This document shows, piece after piece, positions 1 to 11,200 of a DNA stretch of 64,000 nucleotides (its first letter is position 1; every line of letters begins with the position of its first letter). A program made the position numbers and the translations under genes. The notes under the pieces were generated by a model that ran no database searches, was not told the origin of the DNA, and saw only the letters and a list, made by a program, of their open reading frames with translations. The DNA comes from Burhinus oedicnemus (taxonomy: Eukaryota > Chordata > Aves > Charadriiformes > Burhinidae): NCBI GenBank assembly GCA_008921705.1, contig VFFE01007072.1, positions 1,355,090-1,419,089 on the forward strand, written 5' to 3'.

Positions 1-3000
1 CCCGGACTACAAACTGGGCTAACCATACGATGTGGACATAGCTTAGGCTGAGTGAGTTCATCATTGCCATCAGTTAAATACAGAATAAAATAAAGAGAAA
101 ACAAACCAAAAAAGAACTACTGGAAATACATATGAAATCTTGAAGGACTGAGGTTTCTGCCAGTTTTACAGCGTGCTTTTTGACAGGTAAATATTTTTGT
201 GATGCTCAAAATTAGAAATTATTACAAAACTACTGAATATATGAAGTAAGAGAAAATAGAAAATGTTCCAGGTATAATAGATAAGTAGAGGGGCTCAAGT
301 GTATAAAACAAATGGCATCACTGGCATTGGGTAGTGCAAAATGCTGGTTTAGCAGACCATACTGTCAACTTGAGTTATTGGGTCTGCTGGTCTGATGTGA
401 ATTTCTGATCTTTTTTCTCATTGAAGCTGTTTGTTTCCATAAAACACTTATCTGTTCACAGGAGCAAGCACTAAAACATGTACCCATCCCCTGGCCATGC
501 TTTAGCCATCAGTCTGCACAAGAATCTCACTGTCTCTGGCCCAGTGACTGTTTGAACATTTATCACAACATAGAAAAGCTGAGTAAGGACAGACTTAGAA
601 AGCCCCTTTGAGATTGTTTCTGCATATCTCAGGATCAAAATGCCTTTTTCTCTGCACTTCAGCTCACTGTTATAATGATTACCAGGTCAGTGCTGCATGA
701 AGTGTAAGAATCTAAACAGATATGAGTCTCACTGTAGTGCTGAAACGTTGGACAGATTGTGAAAAATTCCTCTTGTTATCTCACCATGGTGGCTTTTGCA
801 GGAACTTGGATGTTATAGCAGAAAAAGAGAAGTTTGAAACATACGATTTTTTTTGCTGAAAACTTACTAACTTTTCCTGTGGTTTATCAGAAGACTAAAA
901 TTAGCTTGGCCAGATGCATTCAGTCCTTTGAATCACACAAGCACTGATTCTTCTGACCAGTTTCTAGCAGACAACTTAAATTGTTCGAACTTCGAGCAGC
1001 AAATGAGCAGCAATGAATGTAATCTATGCACTGCCAAGAAAGGGAAACACTATTGTACGTAGCCTGAAAAGAGGAGGGGAGGCTGGACAATACCTGGTAG
1101 TTCCTCTGGTTCCCCTTGCCATGCCCCTGGTGCTAAGGAAGTGAGCCAGTTGAAACACAAAGACAAGTGAGCTCTTTTTGCAAATAAGCATAGGAATACA
1201 GAAAAAAAGTCCCCACACTCATTTTCCATGAGGGTTGCAAGCCCTACGTAAGTGAAAGGCCAACTTAAAAGCCAAAACCCTATTTTGCATTTCTCTTCCT
1301 CAGTAAGAGGGACCAAGTATTTTTGAATTTGGTGTTTACATAATGCTGGCTCTTACACAGAAGATGTTAGGAAAAACAAAACTGGTAACCCATCAAACAG
1401 CTGACCTGCTAATGTCTTTTCTCCCTCAAGTGCTTCACCATCTTTTGACTGAGGTGATCAATGCCTTAATGATTTGTCTGTCATTTTCCTGTTCAAAAAG
1501 CTCTAGTCATCCCCGCAAAGGAAAGACAGACAACCTTATATGGGACTCAGGAACAATGGTATAGGAGAAATGAGAAGTACACATATGGATATTGTTAATT
1601 TTTTCATGTGAATGTCTCGTGCTAAAATAAGCTTGCAGAAAATTAATTAGTGAGACTACAGAATTAATTTATCAAATCTCAGATTAATGTATCAATCAAA
1701 ATGTAGGCCACATGCAATATTCTTTAAAGCTGAAAGCAATATTCTTATTTCACTATGTAAACATTTAGCATTTCACTACTCAGACGTTTACTCAGTGAGA
1801 TAAGAAAGTTTATACAAATTACTAGAATGTTTTCTAAAACCAGTACTGTAATACAGTGTCCCTATTCATGCATGATATTCCACAGAGCATCATGACCTTG
1901 GAGGTTCCTTACCGCATGCCAGAGAGCCTCCAGTGTCATCAAAAGTTACTGGAAGATACTTGAGCTTCCCCTCGTGCCTGTGGTACCAACTCTCCACCAA
2001 ATCCATGCGGCTCTTCTTACTCTCTTGATGCTGTGGAGGATGAGTTTTAAAGTGTCCCAGGGTTCTAGTTCAAATATCTGTCATGCTTTTGGGTGAGGAA
2101 TGCCTTCCTGTTAGCTAGCTACCTTCATCCCACTTAACTCCAGCCATGCTAAGGTAAAATGCAAGTATGTATTCATATCTAAAATAGACACCAACTCCTA
2201 AAATTTATCCTGTATCTATAAAAAAGAAGTCAATCCGCTTCCTGGAGGTTACCTCAGAGGGATGTCTCTCTCTCTTGCTGTCAGGATTTCAGGCTCTGCA
2301 CATGCTGTCCCACCTCTCAGAGGAGCGTCTTAGTCTTGGTGGCCAGTCTGCCCTGGGAGGAAGGGGAAAGACAATTTAATCTTTTGCTAGACCTTATGTT
2401 CTATAGCAGTCTGTACATTAAAAACAAACAAGCTACAAACTTCTAAACAGGTTATTTCATGTAGCTCATTACTGGCTTTTGGCTGAAACATGACCTTTTT
2501 GGATTATGTTGATTAACCATTTTTGGATGACAGCAGGCTTGGAGTGACTGATACCCTCCTCTCCTCTTAGGCACACTCTAACTGTAAGAAATTTCAGTGT
2601 GAACTTGTGGAATAAATTACAAATGGGATATCAGTGCACAAAGGCAAACATGGCTGTGTATAATCATTAATTCAGTACAGGAAATTGCACTGGCCTGCAT
2701 TTTCCAAGTTGCAAGACTGTGCAAAGAAAGATACGCATTTCAGGCTGCAGTTCCACAAGCACCCTCAGCCAAGCTGATAGCTTGTCACTGCCCAAAGACA
2801 GCTTCTTCCCCCTTTTCCTCTCCCTCTTCCTCCTCTTTTGCTCCTGCTCCAAGCTGCCCAGGCCCACTCCACCTTGATGCCAGCTCGGGTGCTTGTTGGA
2901 CCTGACAGCCATCTGCCACAGCTCTGCTCACTAGCCCAGAAGAAACTCTCCACTTTCTGGTACTCTTCTGCCTGTTCAGTGAATTGAATTGCAGCAAGTA

Positions 3001-3539
3001 GAGGTCCTAAAAGTGGGAAAACTAGCATAAGGCACATTGCAGATTGTGCCGCCAGAGCTAAGAAGAACAGTGTATCCCCTTTTAGCAGCAGTGAATGGCT
3101 GTGAATCAGCCAAACCCAGGTGATGGAGCTGAAGACTTACCCAGAAATGGTCTGCAATGTACAATAACGCTCTCTTGAAATTGTCTTTCCTTCAGTCACG
3201 TGCTAAAGTGCTTGATAAAAATTACTGTGTAAATTCTTTGTCCTAAATATAAGGTCAGATGAGATGGTTGTTTCAATTCCCTTTTTGTTTCCAGCTCTGT
3301 GAATCTGTACTTTGTATGGTTGCAGTATGAGTGGAATTAGAGGGTGTTTGCAAGTATTCAGATTAAACACGTCTTCTGAATTTACAGCAAGCAAGCTCAA
3401 GCTGTAGTGTTTACAGTTTTACAGTCTCTCTCTCCCTGGCCCATTCCATGCATGAAATGAAGGCAGATTCTGTTTTTCTCCTTTGCTATCCATGGATCTC
3501 TGGTGCTCTTTGAGACCCGCTAAGGTACTCATTAAAACA

Positions 3540-3910
3540 ACTATACCGGGTTGAACCAAAGGTCCATCTAGTTCAGTATTCATCTCAGTGGCTATAAACA
3601 GATGCTTAGGGAACAGCAGGGAAAGCATATATGAAACATCTTGCAAGTGCTTGCCTAGCTTCCAATTATTTTTAGCAGAGAGAATTTCCTGAGCTGGATG
3701 TGGCTGCTGTCTGCTTAGTAACCCTCTGTAGATTTCTTTTCCAAGTACTTGTCCATTTTTTCCTTGACTCCAAGTCCATTCTTTTACACCCAGAGCCTCC
3801 TTTGGTAATAAATAGCGCAAGTGTACTATGGACTGTGGAGAGAACCACCTTCTTCCCATTGTCTGCAGCCTGATTACTACCAGGTTCACTTAATTCCCTT
3901 TTAGTTCTTC
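3540..3910 (-). mobile_element. Ancient CR1-like LINE 3' end, decayed
   Basis: The + strand reads 'ccaaaggtccatctagttca', a phrase that recurs in old amniote CR1-like 3' regions. It continues into sequence whose minus-strand translation resembles the C-terminal part of CR1 ORF2 in a degenerate, frame-shifted form. It has no intact open frame and no clear end or target duplication. The family assignment rests on remembered similarity to reptile and bird CR1 tails, so the exact subfamily is unknown. Confidence 0.5.
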
Positions 3911-3963
3911 TCTTGGTTCTGAAGCTGTCGTCTTGGTCCTGAAGCTGTCGTCTTGGTCCTGAA
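3911..3963. repeat. 20-bp tandem repeat, about 2.7 copies
   Basis: The unit TCTTGGTCCTGAAGCTGTCG occurs at 3911-3930 (one T for C change) and 3931-3950, followed by a partial third copy from 3951. It abuts the ancient CR1-like relic, so it may be a local duplication in that element. No function is evident. Confidence 0.85.
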
Positions 3964-4828
3964 TCAATGATAATATTGCAAAAACTTAAGCATATGCAAT
4001 TTCCATGCACACAGAGTATGTGCAGGCAGAAATAAAGGCAATAAGTAGGCAATCAAGGTATATCTTAATTGCATATGTTTGTAAATAAAAAAACATAGTT
4101 GGACCACTGCAGAAAATGCTTTGTGGACTTTTTTTTAAAAAAGGCTGGGGTTTTTTTCCCCATCAAAAATGTTGACAAACAGTGCTCATGACCTTGCACT
4201 TTACTTCCCATTGCCAAGACTAAGCGCTGAGAGAAATGCTCCTCTGCTCTTTCAGGAATTCTGCATCCCCTGTCGCCTGGAGACAAAGAGGTGAGGTGGG
4301 CAGGGGACCAATGTCTGAAAACAACCCCTGAGTAGCAGCTGAGCACAAATTAGGACGGTAGGAAAGCAGCAGCAGTTTTTGAGGGTGAAAATCCGGACGA
4401 ATAGCTCCCTCTTTGCCCCCCCCACCCTCCGCATCGCTAAGGCTCAGTGCCAAGGCGCAGCGCTCACTACCTGAGCGGGCGGCAGCAGCATCCCACCACC
4501 CCGGCAGCCCAGCGCCGCCAGCGCACACCCGCCCAGCCGGTCCGGCTTCTCCCGACCGCACTTTTCCTCCCTTGCGCCCCGCGTTGAAGGGTGGCGGCGG
4601 GGACTTTGCACGGGAGGGGAGCCCTGCGCTCCTCCGTGCGCGGCCGCCTTCTCCCCCGCCCCGGGGCAGGCGGAGCTGCCCTCGCCGCAGCGGGGCCGGC
4701 GGGGAGGCGAGGCGGCGGGGAGCCGGCCCCTTCCCGCGGGGGGAGGCAGCGCCGACCCTGCCGTGTGACAGCCGGGGGGGGACGCTGCTGCCTCGGCGAG
4801 CCTGGCTGCGGCTGCGGCGGCTGCAGCC

Positions 4829-4852
4829 ATGTGTTTCTCCGCCTGCCTGTGA
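4829..4852 (+). other. Short upstream ORF (7 codons) in the DEPTOR leader
   Basis: ATG at 4829 is followed by six sense codons and TGA at 4850-4852. It has G at -3 but T at +4, so its context is moderate. It is the only ATG I see between about 4413 and the main start at 5134. If transcription begins upstream of 4829, it could reduce initiation at the main start. Whether it is in the mRNA is unknown. Confidence 0.4.
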
Positions 4853-4879
4853 CACAATAACACGGGAAGCGGCGGAGGT

Positions 4880-4904
4880 GGGGTGGTGGGGTGGTGGTGG
4901 GGGG
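4880..4904 (+). promoter_or_regulatory. G-rich tract with G-quadruplex potential
   Basis: G runs at 4880-4883, 4888-4891 and 4899-4904 are separated by short TGGT-type spacers containing further GG pairs. The tract can form a two-tetrad or bulged three-tetrad quadruplex in the DNA or, if transcribed, in the leader RNA. It lies about 230 bases upstream of the start codon. This is a sequence-based prediction only. Confidence 0.45.
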
Positions 4905-4945
4905 ATCCGAGCCTGCCGAGGGGAAAAGTGACCTGCCCCGCTCAG

Positions 4946-5123
4946 GTGAGCCGAAGCGGCGGGGGAAAGCAGCCGCTGCCCCCCACACCTCCGGGCGACA
5001 AGCTCTGCAGCCGCCGGGGCCGGGCGGGAGGCGCCCGGTGGAGCTGCCAGCGGGGGCAGCGCGACCGGGGGGCGGGCGGCGGGTCTCCCCGGTCCCCCTC
5101 ACCCGGCGGTGCTGTGCCCGCAG
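4946..5123 (+). other. DEPTOR: Possible small intron in the DEPTOR 5' leader
   Basis: A near-consensus donor CAG/GTGAGC (GT at 4946-4947) is followed 178 bases later by an acceptor-like TGTGCCCGCAG/G (AG at 5122-5123). The acceptor sits ten bases upstream of the start codon. Splicing would shorten the leader and leave the protein unchanged. The acceptor's pyrimidine tract is poor, so the segment may instead be unspliced leader. Confidence 0.3.
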
Positions 5124-5133
5124 GCCGGCGGCG

Positions 5134-5219
5134 ATGGAGGAGGGCATGAGCAGCATGCAGCAGAAAGCGGCGGAGCTGGAGCACATGGCCGAGGTCCTGC
5201 TCACCGGCGAGCAGCTCCG
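5134..5219 (+). CDS. DEPTOR: DEPTOR coding exon 1
   Basis: The exon starts at an ATG in strong context (G at -3 and +4) and encodes [20 protein letters not shown] followed by VLLTGEQL plus two bases of Arg29. The stretch from LEHMAEVL to GEQLR matches the N-terminal helix before DEP1 in mammals, while the first residues differ and lack the Gly/Ser run. In-frame Met codons at residues 5, 8 and 18 are possible secondary starts. The donor is CCG/GTAAGC. An in-frame stop at 4858 and no intervening ATG support this start. Confidence 0.93.
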
Positions 5220-8200
5220 GTAAGCGGTGCCGTCCCCCCGCTTTGCCGGGGACACGTACCCGGGGGTCAGCAGCAGCCCCACTGAAGGCGGGAAGGGGAT
5301 CTGCGGGGCGGGAGGCGAGGGTCTGTCCCCTCGGGCTTTCCCTTGCGCCGGAACACCTGCCCTGCTTCCAGCGCGTCCCCGGGCTCCGACCCCACTTTCC
5401 GCAGCGAGGAGGAGGAGGAGGAGGAGGAGGAGGAGGAGGAGGAGAGGTGGCAGCCGGCGCTGCGAGCCCGGGGCGGTAAGTCACCGCCTCGGGGGTCTTC
5501 TGCCCCGGGCACCTTTGCTCCCCTGCGTGGGTTTGGAGGCGTCTGGGGGCAAGGTTGCTGGATCCCTGAAGGGACCGAGCGATGCACATGGAGAGTTGCA
5601 TCTTTAAAGATTAAAAAAACCCAAACAAACCCTGAGCAATAGTGTTTCGGCACTCCGCTCCAGCGAGAAACCAGCAGAGCGCAGGGAACCGCTGCCGCAC
5701 AGACGCCGCCGTGGGCGCTCCGGCTCCCGCAGCGGTGCCGGGCGGTGACCACCCAGGGGTGCTCCTTATTCGAAGGGCTTGTTGTTATTTTGCATCAGCT
5801 GATCCCAGCAGATAGAAGGGGGTACCTACTGTCGGCACCAGCAGTAATTAACAGGGCTGTGCGACTGGAGTTGTGTGCAGCACAGAAACCGTTAACAAAA
5901 ATGCCTGACTCAGTTAATTTTTAATTTCTGCGATGTATTTAGTGTGCCATCTGTACCCATACACTGCAGAGGAGAAAAAGAAATTTTAAGGCTTTCAGCT
6001 TGTTGATGGAACATCTTGTGGTTCAGGAAGAAAAATCCTATTATTATTGTGTTGTATGTGTAACTAGAAAGAGATTGTATAAGTATTTTCCCACTAGTTT
6101 TTACTTGAATTTTCTTTGAACTTTTTGCTCAAATGCCAGACAAACACTGTGAAATGATAGAAATGTTGCTTGATTTGGGAGGTGCCATCACTGCTGCTAG
6201 TACAGACACTGACATTGTTACTGGTCGCATCCACATGGTAAGGACCCTGTGATGCAGACCAGTGATATCCATGTCTGGAGGGTAAACTTTGTTTTAGTGG
6301 TCTGGCTCCTGTACACACCAGTGTCTGCTCCAAGCTTGAGATTCCTCATCAAAGTAGCCTGAAGGAAGACCTAAGGTGACAGAGTGCACTGACACGCAGG
6401 CTCTGCATGGTGGACCTAGCGCTGAGTTGTTCGTCCATGTACCTGATAAGAATCCTGCTGTTCCTAATTTATCTCACTAGAAACTGAAGATTGAAGGCTA
6501 ATACAAAATTTCTATTAAGATCACATTAAGTCCTTCTGTATACCTCATAGTTAAATGTAAAAGCACAAGCTTTGCAATCTTGCCTTAAGGAGAAGACTGA
6601 GGAAACTTCAGCAAATCTTGCTCCTAGAATCAGCTCATTAGTGTCACAATCAAGGATGACATTTGTTATTTATTAAGGTAATGAAACATGGTGCTATTTT
6701 TGGGCAGGATGATCTACAGATGCAAAATAATTATTCCCCGTCCTGTGAAGTTACCTATGAACATTCCTTTGCAAATCAGTAGGAAGTGGCCTGGATCTCC
6801 TTGGACTGTGGTTTCATGAGCAGCTCAACCTGCATGTCTAGCTACTGCTGAACGGGGAGATCCACTCTCCCCCGACTCTTCTCCTACACCCCACTCCCGG
6901 CTGTGTAGTCTCGCCTCCTCCCTCGTGCCTGCTCCTGTACTTCTTCCACTTCTTTGGATCAGATTCAATGTGTCGATCCGCTGGGTAGGTTAGTTTTCTG
7001 ATCTGCTGACTGCCAGAACCCACAGGAGATAGATAGTGGGAATGTGGAGCCAGGAGGAAGAAGAGGAGGTAGTGGAGAAGAAGCAAGATCTCCCATTTTG
7101 GCAGCAGTGAGCTGTTGGGTCAGCTGGAACCGTCTTGTGAAGTTGCACTCAAAATTGTCTTTCTTCCCTCAGTTTTTTGATTAGCTTTGTTCTATTTCTC
7201 TGTTGGGATACTCTATGCAAAGTGTTAGTTTTCTTCAGTTTTCCAGACAATAAAAGCCATAAAATATGCGATAGAAAACTGGCTGGTAGACAAGTTTTAG
7301 CCAACCCTGCATTTAAAGTTTCCCTTTTCCTGTCCAAGATAAGTGTGTAATTGTTAAGGCTAAACGAAAATGTGGAGGGTTTTCAGGATCAAAGACAGGC
7401 TATCAGCAGCCTTTGGGCAGGCAAACAGATGATAGAAAACCAGCACACACGTGCACTCAAGGAAACATACTGTACTCTATTCTTAGTGATGCTTACAAAT
7501 GCAAGATAAGCCCCCAGCAGGAGTGCTGCAGCCAGACAGGTGATTATGTGTGCATTTGGGTGAAAGTGCATATGAGCAAGTGTTGCATACTGCGAGATGA
7601 ATGCATAACTTCGGAGTAAAAGTGTAAAATGAAACTGCGAGCATGGTGTTGCTTACATAAACCCAACCAAATGTAGGTATTTAAAGCACTCGTGTACTAG
7701 ACCAAACAGCGCATGTGTCTAAACTCAAATACTTACAAGTGCTGCTTGATTTAAATTCTTTACAAAGTTCTTATTGCCCGTCTTGCCTCAGCCTCACACG
7801 TTGCCTCATAGTCCCCATTCCCATGGCCTGTTTGCTGCATGTGTCCCTCTCTGGGAGGGACCTCCTCATGCAGTGAGGGCTGAAGTCATCTGAGCAGCGC
7901 CTTGGTGAGCCTGGCTTTGCACGCTGGCAGTGCCGGAGGTGGGGGTGGAAGCTCTGTGCCCCCTTCCCCTCCCCAAGCAAATGCACGCCGGCTAGGGGAG
8001 GGAGAGGAGGAGGCCAAAGAGCTTTTTCCTTCTTGTCGCTGTCCCTCGGTTGCTCGTGATCTGTGTTTCTCCTTTGCGAGGTCAGGAGCCTCTGCCCCTG
8101 GTGTGTGTCATGGATGCTGGAACATGCTGGCTCTGGGCTTGCACCTACCGGCTTTGGTCATGAGCAATTTGTGGGACATGAGGCTGTGATGTAAATTCTG

Positions 8201-11200
8201 GTCCATGGGTGGGGTGATTTATGGAAAAAGAAACAGGATTTTAGCTAACATGGTAAGTTTTTACATCCAGTAGTGTCCTTTGCTTTACCCGGTAGCTGGC
8301 TAAGCAAATACCTAAATCTTACTTTTGGTTAATAGAAACATATTTTTTAAAGAGAGGACTTCTGAAGCTTGGTTCTTGGTGAGCCTTTAAATTATCAGGC
8401 TGACAACCTGATGGAACAAAGCTGAAGATCTCAACAGCGTGGCAGTTCAGGGCAGCCCTTTGGCAGCTTCTCGTTGCCATGCAGGAGACTAGGAACAGCA
8501 AGGTGGGAGCTGGGATGGGCACGATCCAGCTGCGGGCTCTCTAGGCACCGACAGCCCTGCAAGGACAAACTGCTGAGGTTCTGACGGCCTGACAGCTCTA
8601 GCCACCCTAAACCCCAGCTCTTCCCCCGGTTCTTCTGCAGTTTCAGAGAACCTATAGCTGTTCAGTGGTGAGCTCTTTCTTTTGAGGATGGCTGCAATGG
8701 ATGCACCCTTTAAAGACTCCATAGGTTACAAGTGACCCATATGGACTTCTCTGAAGTAACCATGAGCTGTGCTTGAGAGGATCATGGGGCCTTCAGCTTC
8801 CTCGAGACTTGGAAAGCCCTTCAGAACATCCCCCCTGCTACATCCCTGCCTGCAAACACCTCCCTGGGGGCAGCCCCAGGGAACCAAATATCCTTGAGCT
8901 TCCTCAGTCTCTCCGGGTGTGCCTGAAGGAAGGTATCACAGCCTTAGTGCTTTGGATAGTCATCGTTGGAAGCCTAATAATGGGAACGTCCAATGGCACT
9001 ACTGAAATTGATCAGGGTTTTATTGGAAGCAAAGCAATTCCCAGCTCATTTCCCTCCCGGTCGAAGGCCACAGGTTGTGCCCGTTTCAGCACTGTTTGGC
9101 AGAAGGATTAAAGTATCTCTGTCTGGGTTTGAGCATTAACTTAGTTAGACCTATCTTGCCTCTGGCACCCAAAAGCAGTTTCAATGGGTATGTTTTGATA
9201 TACTTGTTGGCTACCTGTCTTACAAGTCAGGGGTGTCTGAAATCTTCCTTGTCTGCTAATTGTTTCTTGATGCCAGATTGTCACTGAAATCTGGTATATC
9301 TTCCAAGAGTCCCTCATTTCTTGCAGAAAATGTGCCTAGTCATTCAGCGTGTCTGCAGGCTTCAGTTGACCAAACAGCAATATTAAAAGAGCACTTTTTT
9401 TTTTTTTTTAATCAGAAATTGGCATTGTATGTTTGATGCAGCTCTCTGTAGCAGGTGTAACCTGAATGACATTTAATGTCTCTGCAAACTTTTGGATACC
9501 TTTTTATCATACCTTTACAAGAAGCAGCACCTTTCCCGATTCACACTTCTGTTAAATAGTTGAGTAAGAAACTTGTTAGATGAGCCAGTGATTTTGATAG
9601 AATAGTTCTTATAATTCAGCATCTTCTTTCTTTCTGCTTAGGAAAATATGAAGCATGTTTCTTAAAGATTTTTCTTTCTTTCAGAAGAGACAAAATGCAA
9701 GATCCGGTTCAACAGAAATTTGTTTGCTTTTTTTATCAGAGTTTGCATGTAAGCTTAATTTTACAAAAGAGGTCTTATGTGATAAGCAGCCATACATTTT
9801 GAAGCTGCAAAAGGAAAGTCAAAACTAGTTTTCACTGGTCTTCTAAAGGTCTGACTAAAGGAAGATTATCACTTTAAGAAAACTTCTTAATATATTGAAG
9901 TGCATAACTTTCAGAGTCATTAACTTCTGAAGGATGATAACACCTACAGGTCTATACGGTTTTTTCTTATTCTGAGCAATAAATAGTCAACCTTTTTCAC
10001 AGTGGTAGGGTTCAAAAGTTCATTGGCATTCTAAGGTGCAAAGAATCCAGGGCACATAACAATGTTCCTAGAGATATGTAATCAAGAGAGCCTTAGCCTT
10101 AATGTAGTGCTATAATATAGAAATATATTAACCATATAGTTATATAATTTATTAAACGCTCTCACCGTGTTTGAAAGTATATTAACGCTCTAGTGATGCG
10201 CTACTACAACTGTATAAGCTTATACACTAAAAGGAACATAAGGGTTTAAGATAAAGAATTGTCTCGAGGTCGCTTCCTCTCAAGTCAGGTCCTGACCAAT
10301 CCTCAGATATTGAACAAACGTATATGCCATTTTTAGAGACAGAATTCATTAAGATGAGATTTTGTGGTCTGCCTAAACCAATCTAATATTGTACTTCCAC
10401 CTAAAGGGCTGATGTGCTTTTCCACCCCCTGCACCATGTCCTTGCAACTTGCTTAGTTCTCCACCAGTGGTTGCATTTCCCTTAGCCAAGAGCTACTGAT
10501 CAGGCTCAAAACTAGCCCTGAAAAAATAGTTTTCAGTCATCTCATTTGGGAAGGCTGTTGCCTGCTGAGTTCATTGGGGTGGATAGGACACAGGAGATTG
10601 TATCATCGGACCTCTGTGGAACAGAGTGCTCCAGAACTCTCTGTGCAAATAATTTCACTTTCATTACTTTGTTTTCCAAAGTCAAGCAACCAAAAAATCG
10701 ACAAGCTTCTCTGTGAAGTTCCACCAGAAAAGGTTTGAAAGTGAAGGTTGGTAAAGCTGCAAAATAAAGTACTCTGAAATCAAGACGTTTCCTGCTAACT
10801 CTACCCTATCACAACGCTTTCAATTATATATTTTATTTACTATAAATTATTTGAATTTTATATAAAGCATGTGTTTCTCAGATTAACATGTTCATTTTTC
10901 TAGAAACTTTGATACTTGGTGCACCTTCTCACGTGTTGCAATCTTTCCCGTTTGTACTAATTTTAATGACATTGAACCCCATATGTATATATAAGCATGC
11001 ATGCACAGACACATACATATATGTATGTATATACAATATATGACATATGATATATGGTATAGATATTTGTACATATATGTGTACATGATTCCTGGGCCAG
11101 GAATCTCAATTTTTCATGTCCTTCAGTAAAATTTGTGGCTATTCAACATTTCTAGAAATCAAGACATAAGGCTTTTGTTTGATCAGGTTTTTTTTGAAGT

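Larger units (their letters stand above)
1..4412. other. Upstream flank without a recognisable gene
   Basis: This AT-rich, low-CpG sequence lies left of the DEPTOR CpG island. Open frames here are short, lack recognisable domains and are broken on both strands. The only structured parts I can support are an old CR1-like relic (about 3540-3910) and a 20-bp tandem repeat (3911-3963). In mammals the neighbour on this side of DEPTOR is DSCC1, transcribed in the opposite direction. No DSCC1-like coding sequence is visible, so any such gene must start further left. Confidence 0.6.
4413..5760 (+). promoter_or_regulatory. DEPTOR: CpG island promoter of DEPTOR
   Basis: Base composition switches sharply here from AT-rich to very GC- and CpG-rich and falls back after about 5760. 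The stretch contains GC-box-like strings (for example CCCCGCCCCGG near 4655), long G runs and no convincing TATA box. This is the usual architecture of a dispersed-start CpG-island promoter. Coding exon 1 lies inside it. An in-frame TAA at 4858-4860 precedes the DEPTOR start with no in-frame ATG between. The transcription start cannot be placed from sequence alone. Confidence 0.85.

Noticed and set aside
3253..3315. Possible further CR1 tail (AGATGAGATGG, then CCAGCTCTGTGAATCTG)
   Set aside because: The similarity is limited to short words and the middle does not align. Not enough to call an element.
4861..5133. N-terminal extension of DEPTOR in frame with the start
   Set aside because: The frame is open back to the TAA at 4858 but contains no ATG, only GTG codons. 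The ATG at 5134 has a strong context and fits the family.
4467..5282. Long antisense open frame (271 codons) across the CpG island, with companions at 4220-4855 and 4942-5601
   Set aside because: GC-rich DNA lacks stop codons by chance. The translations are low-complexity Pro/Arg/Ala/Gly and overlap the DEPTOR promoter and exon 1, with no domain or splice logic.
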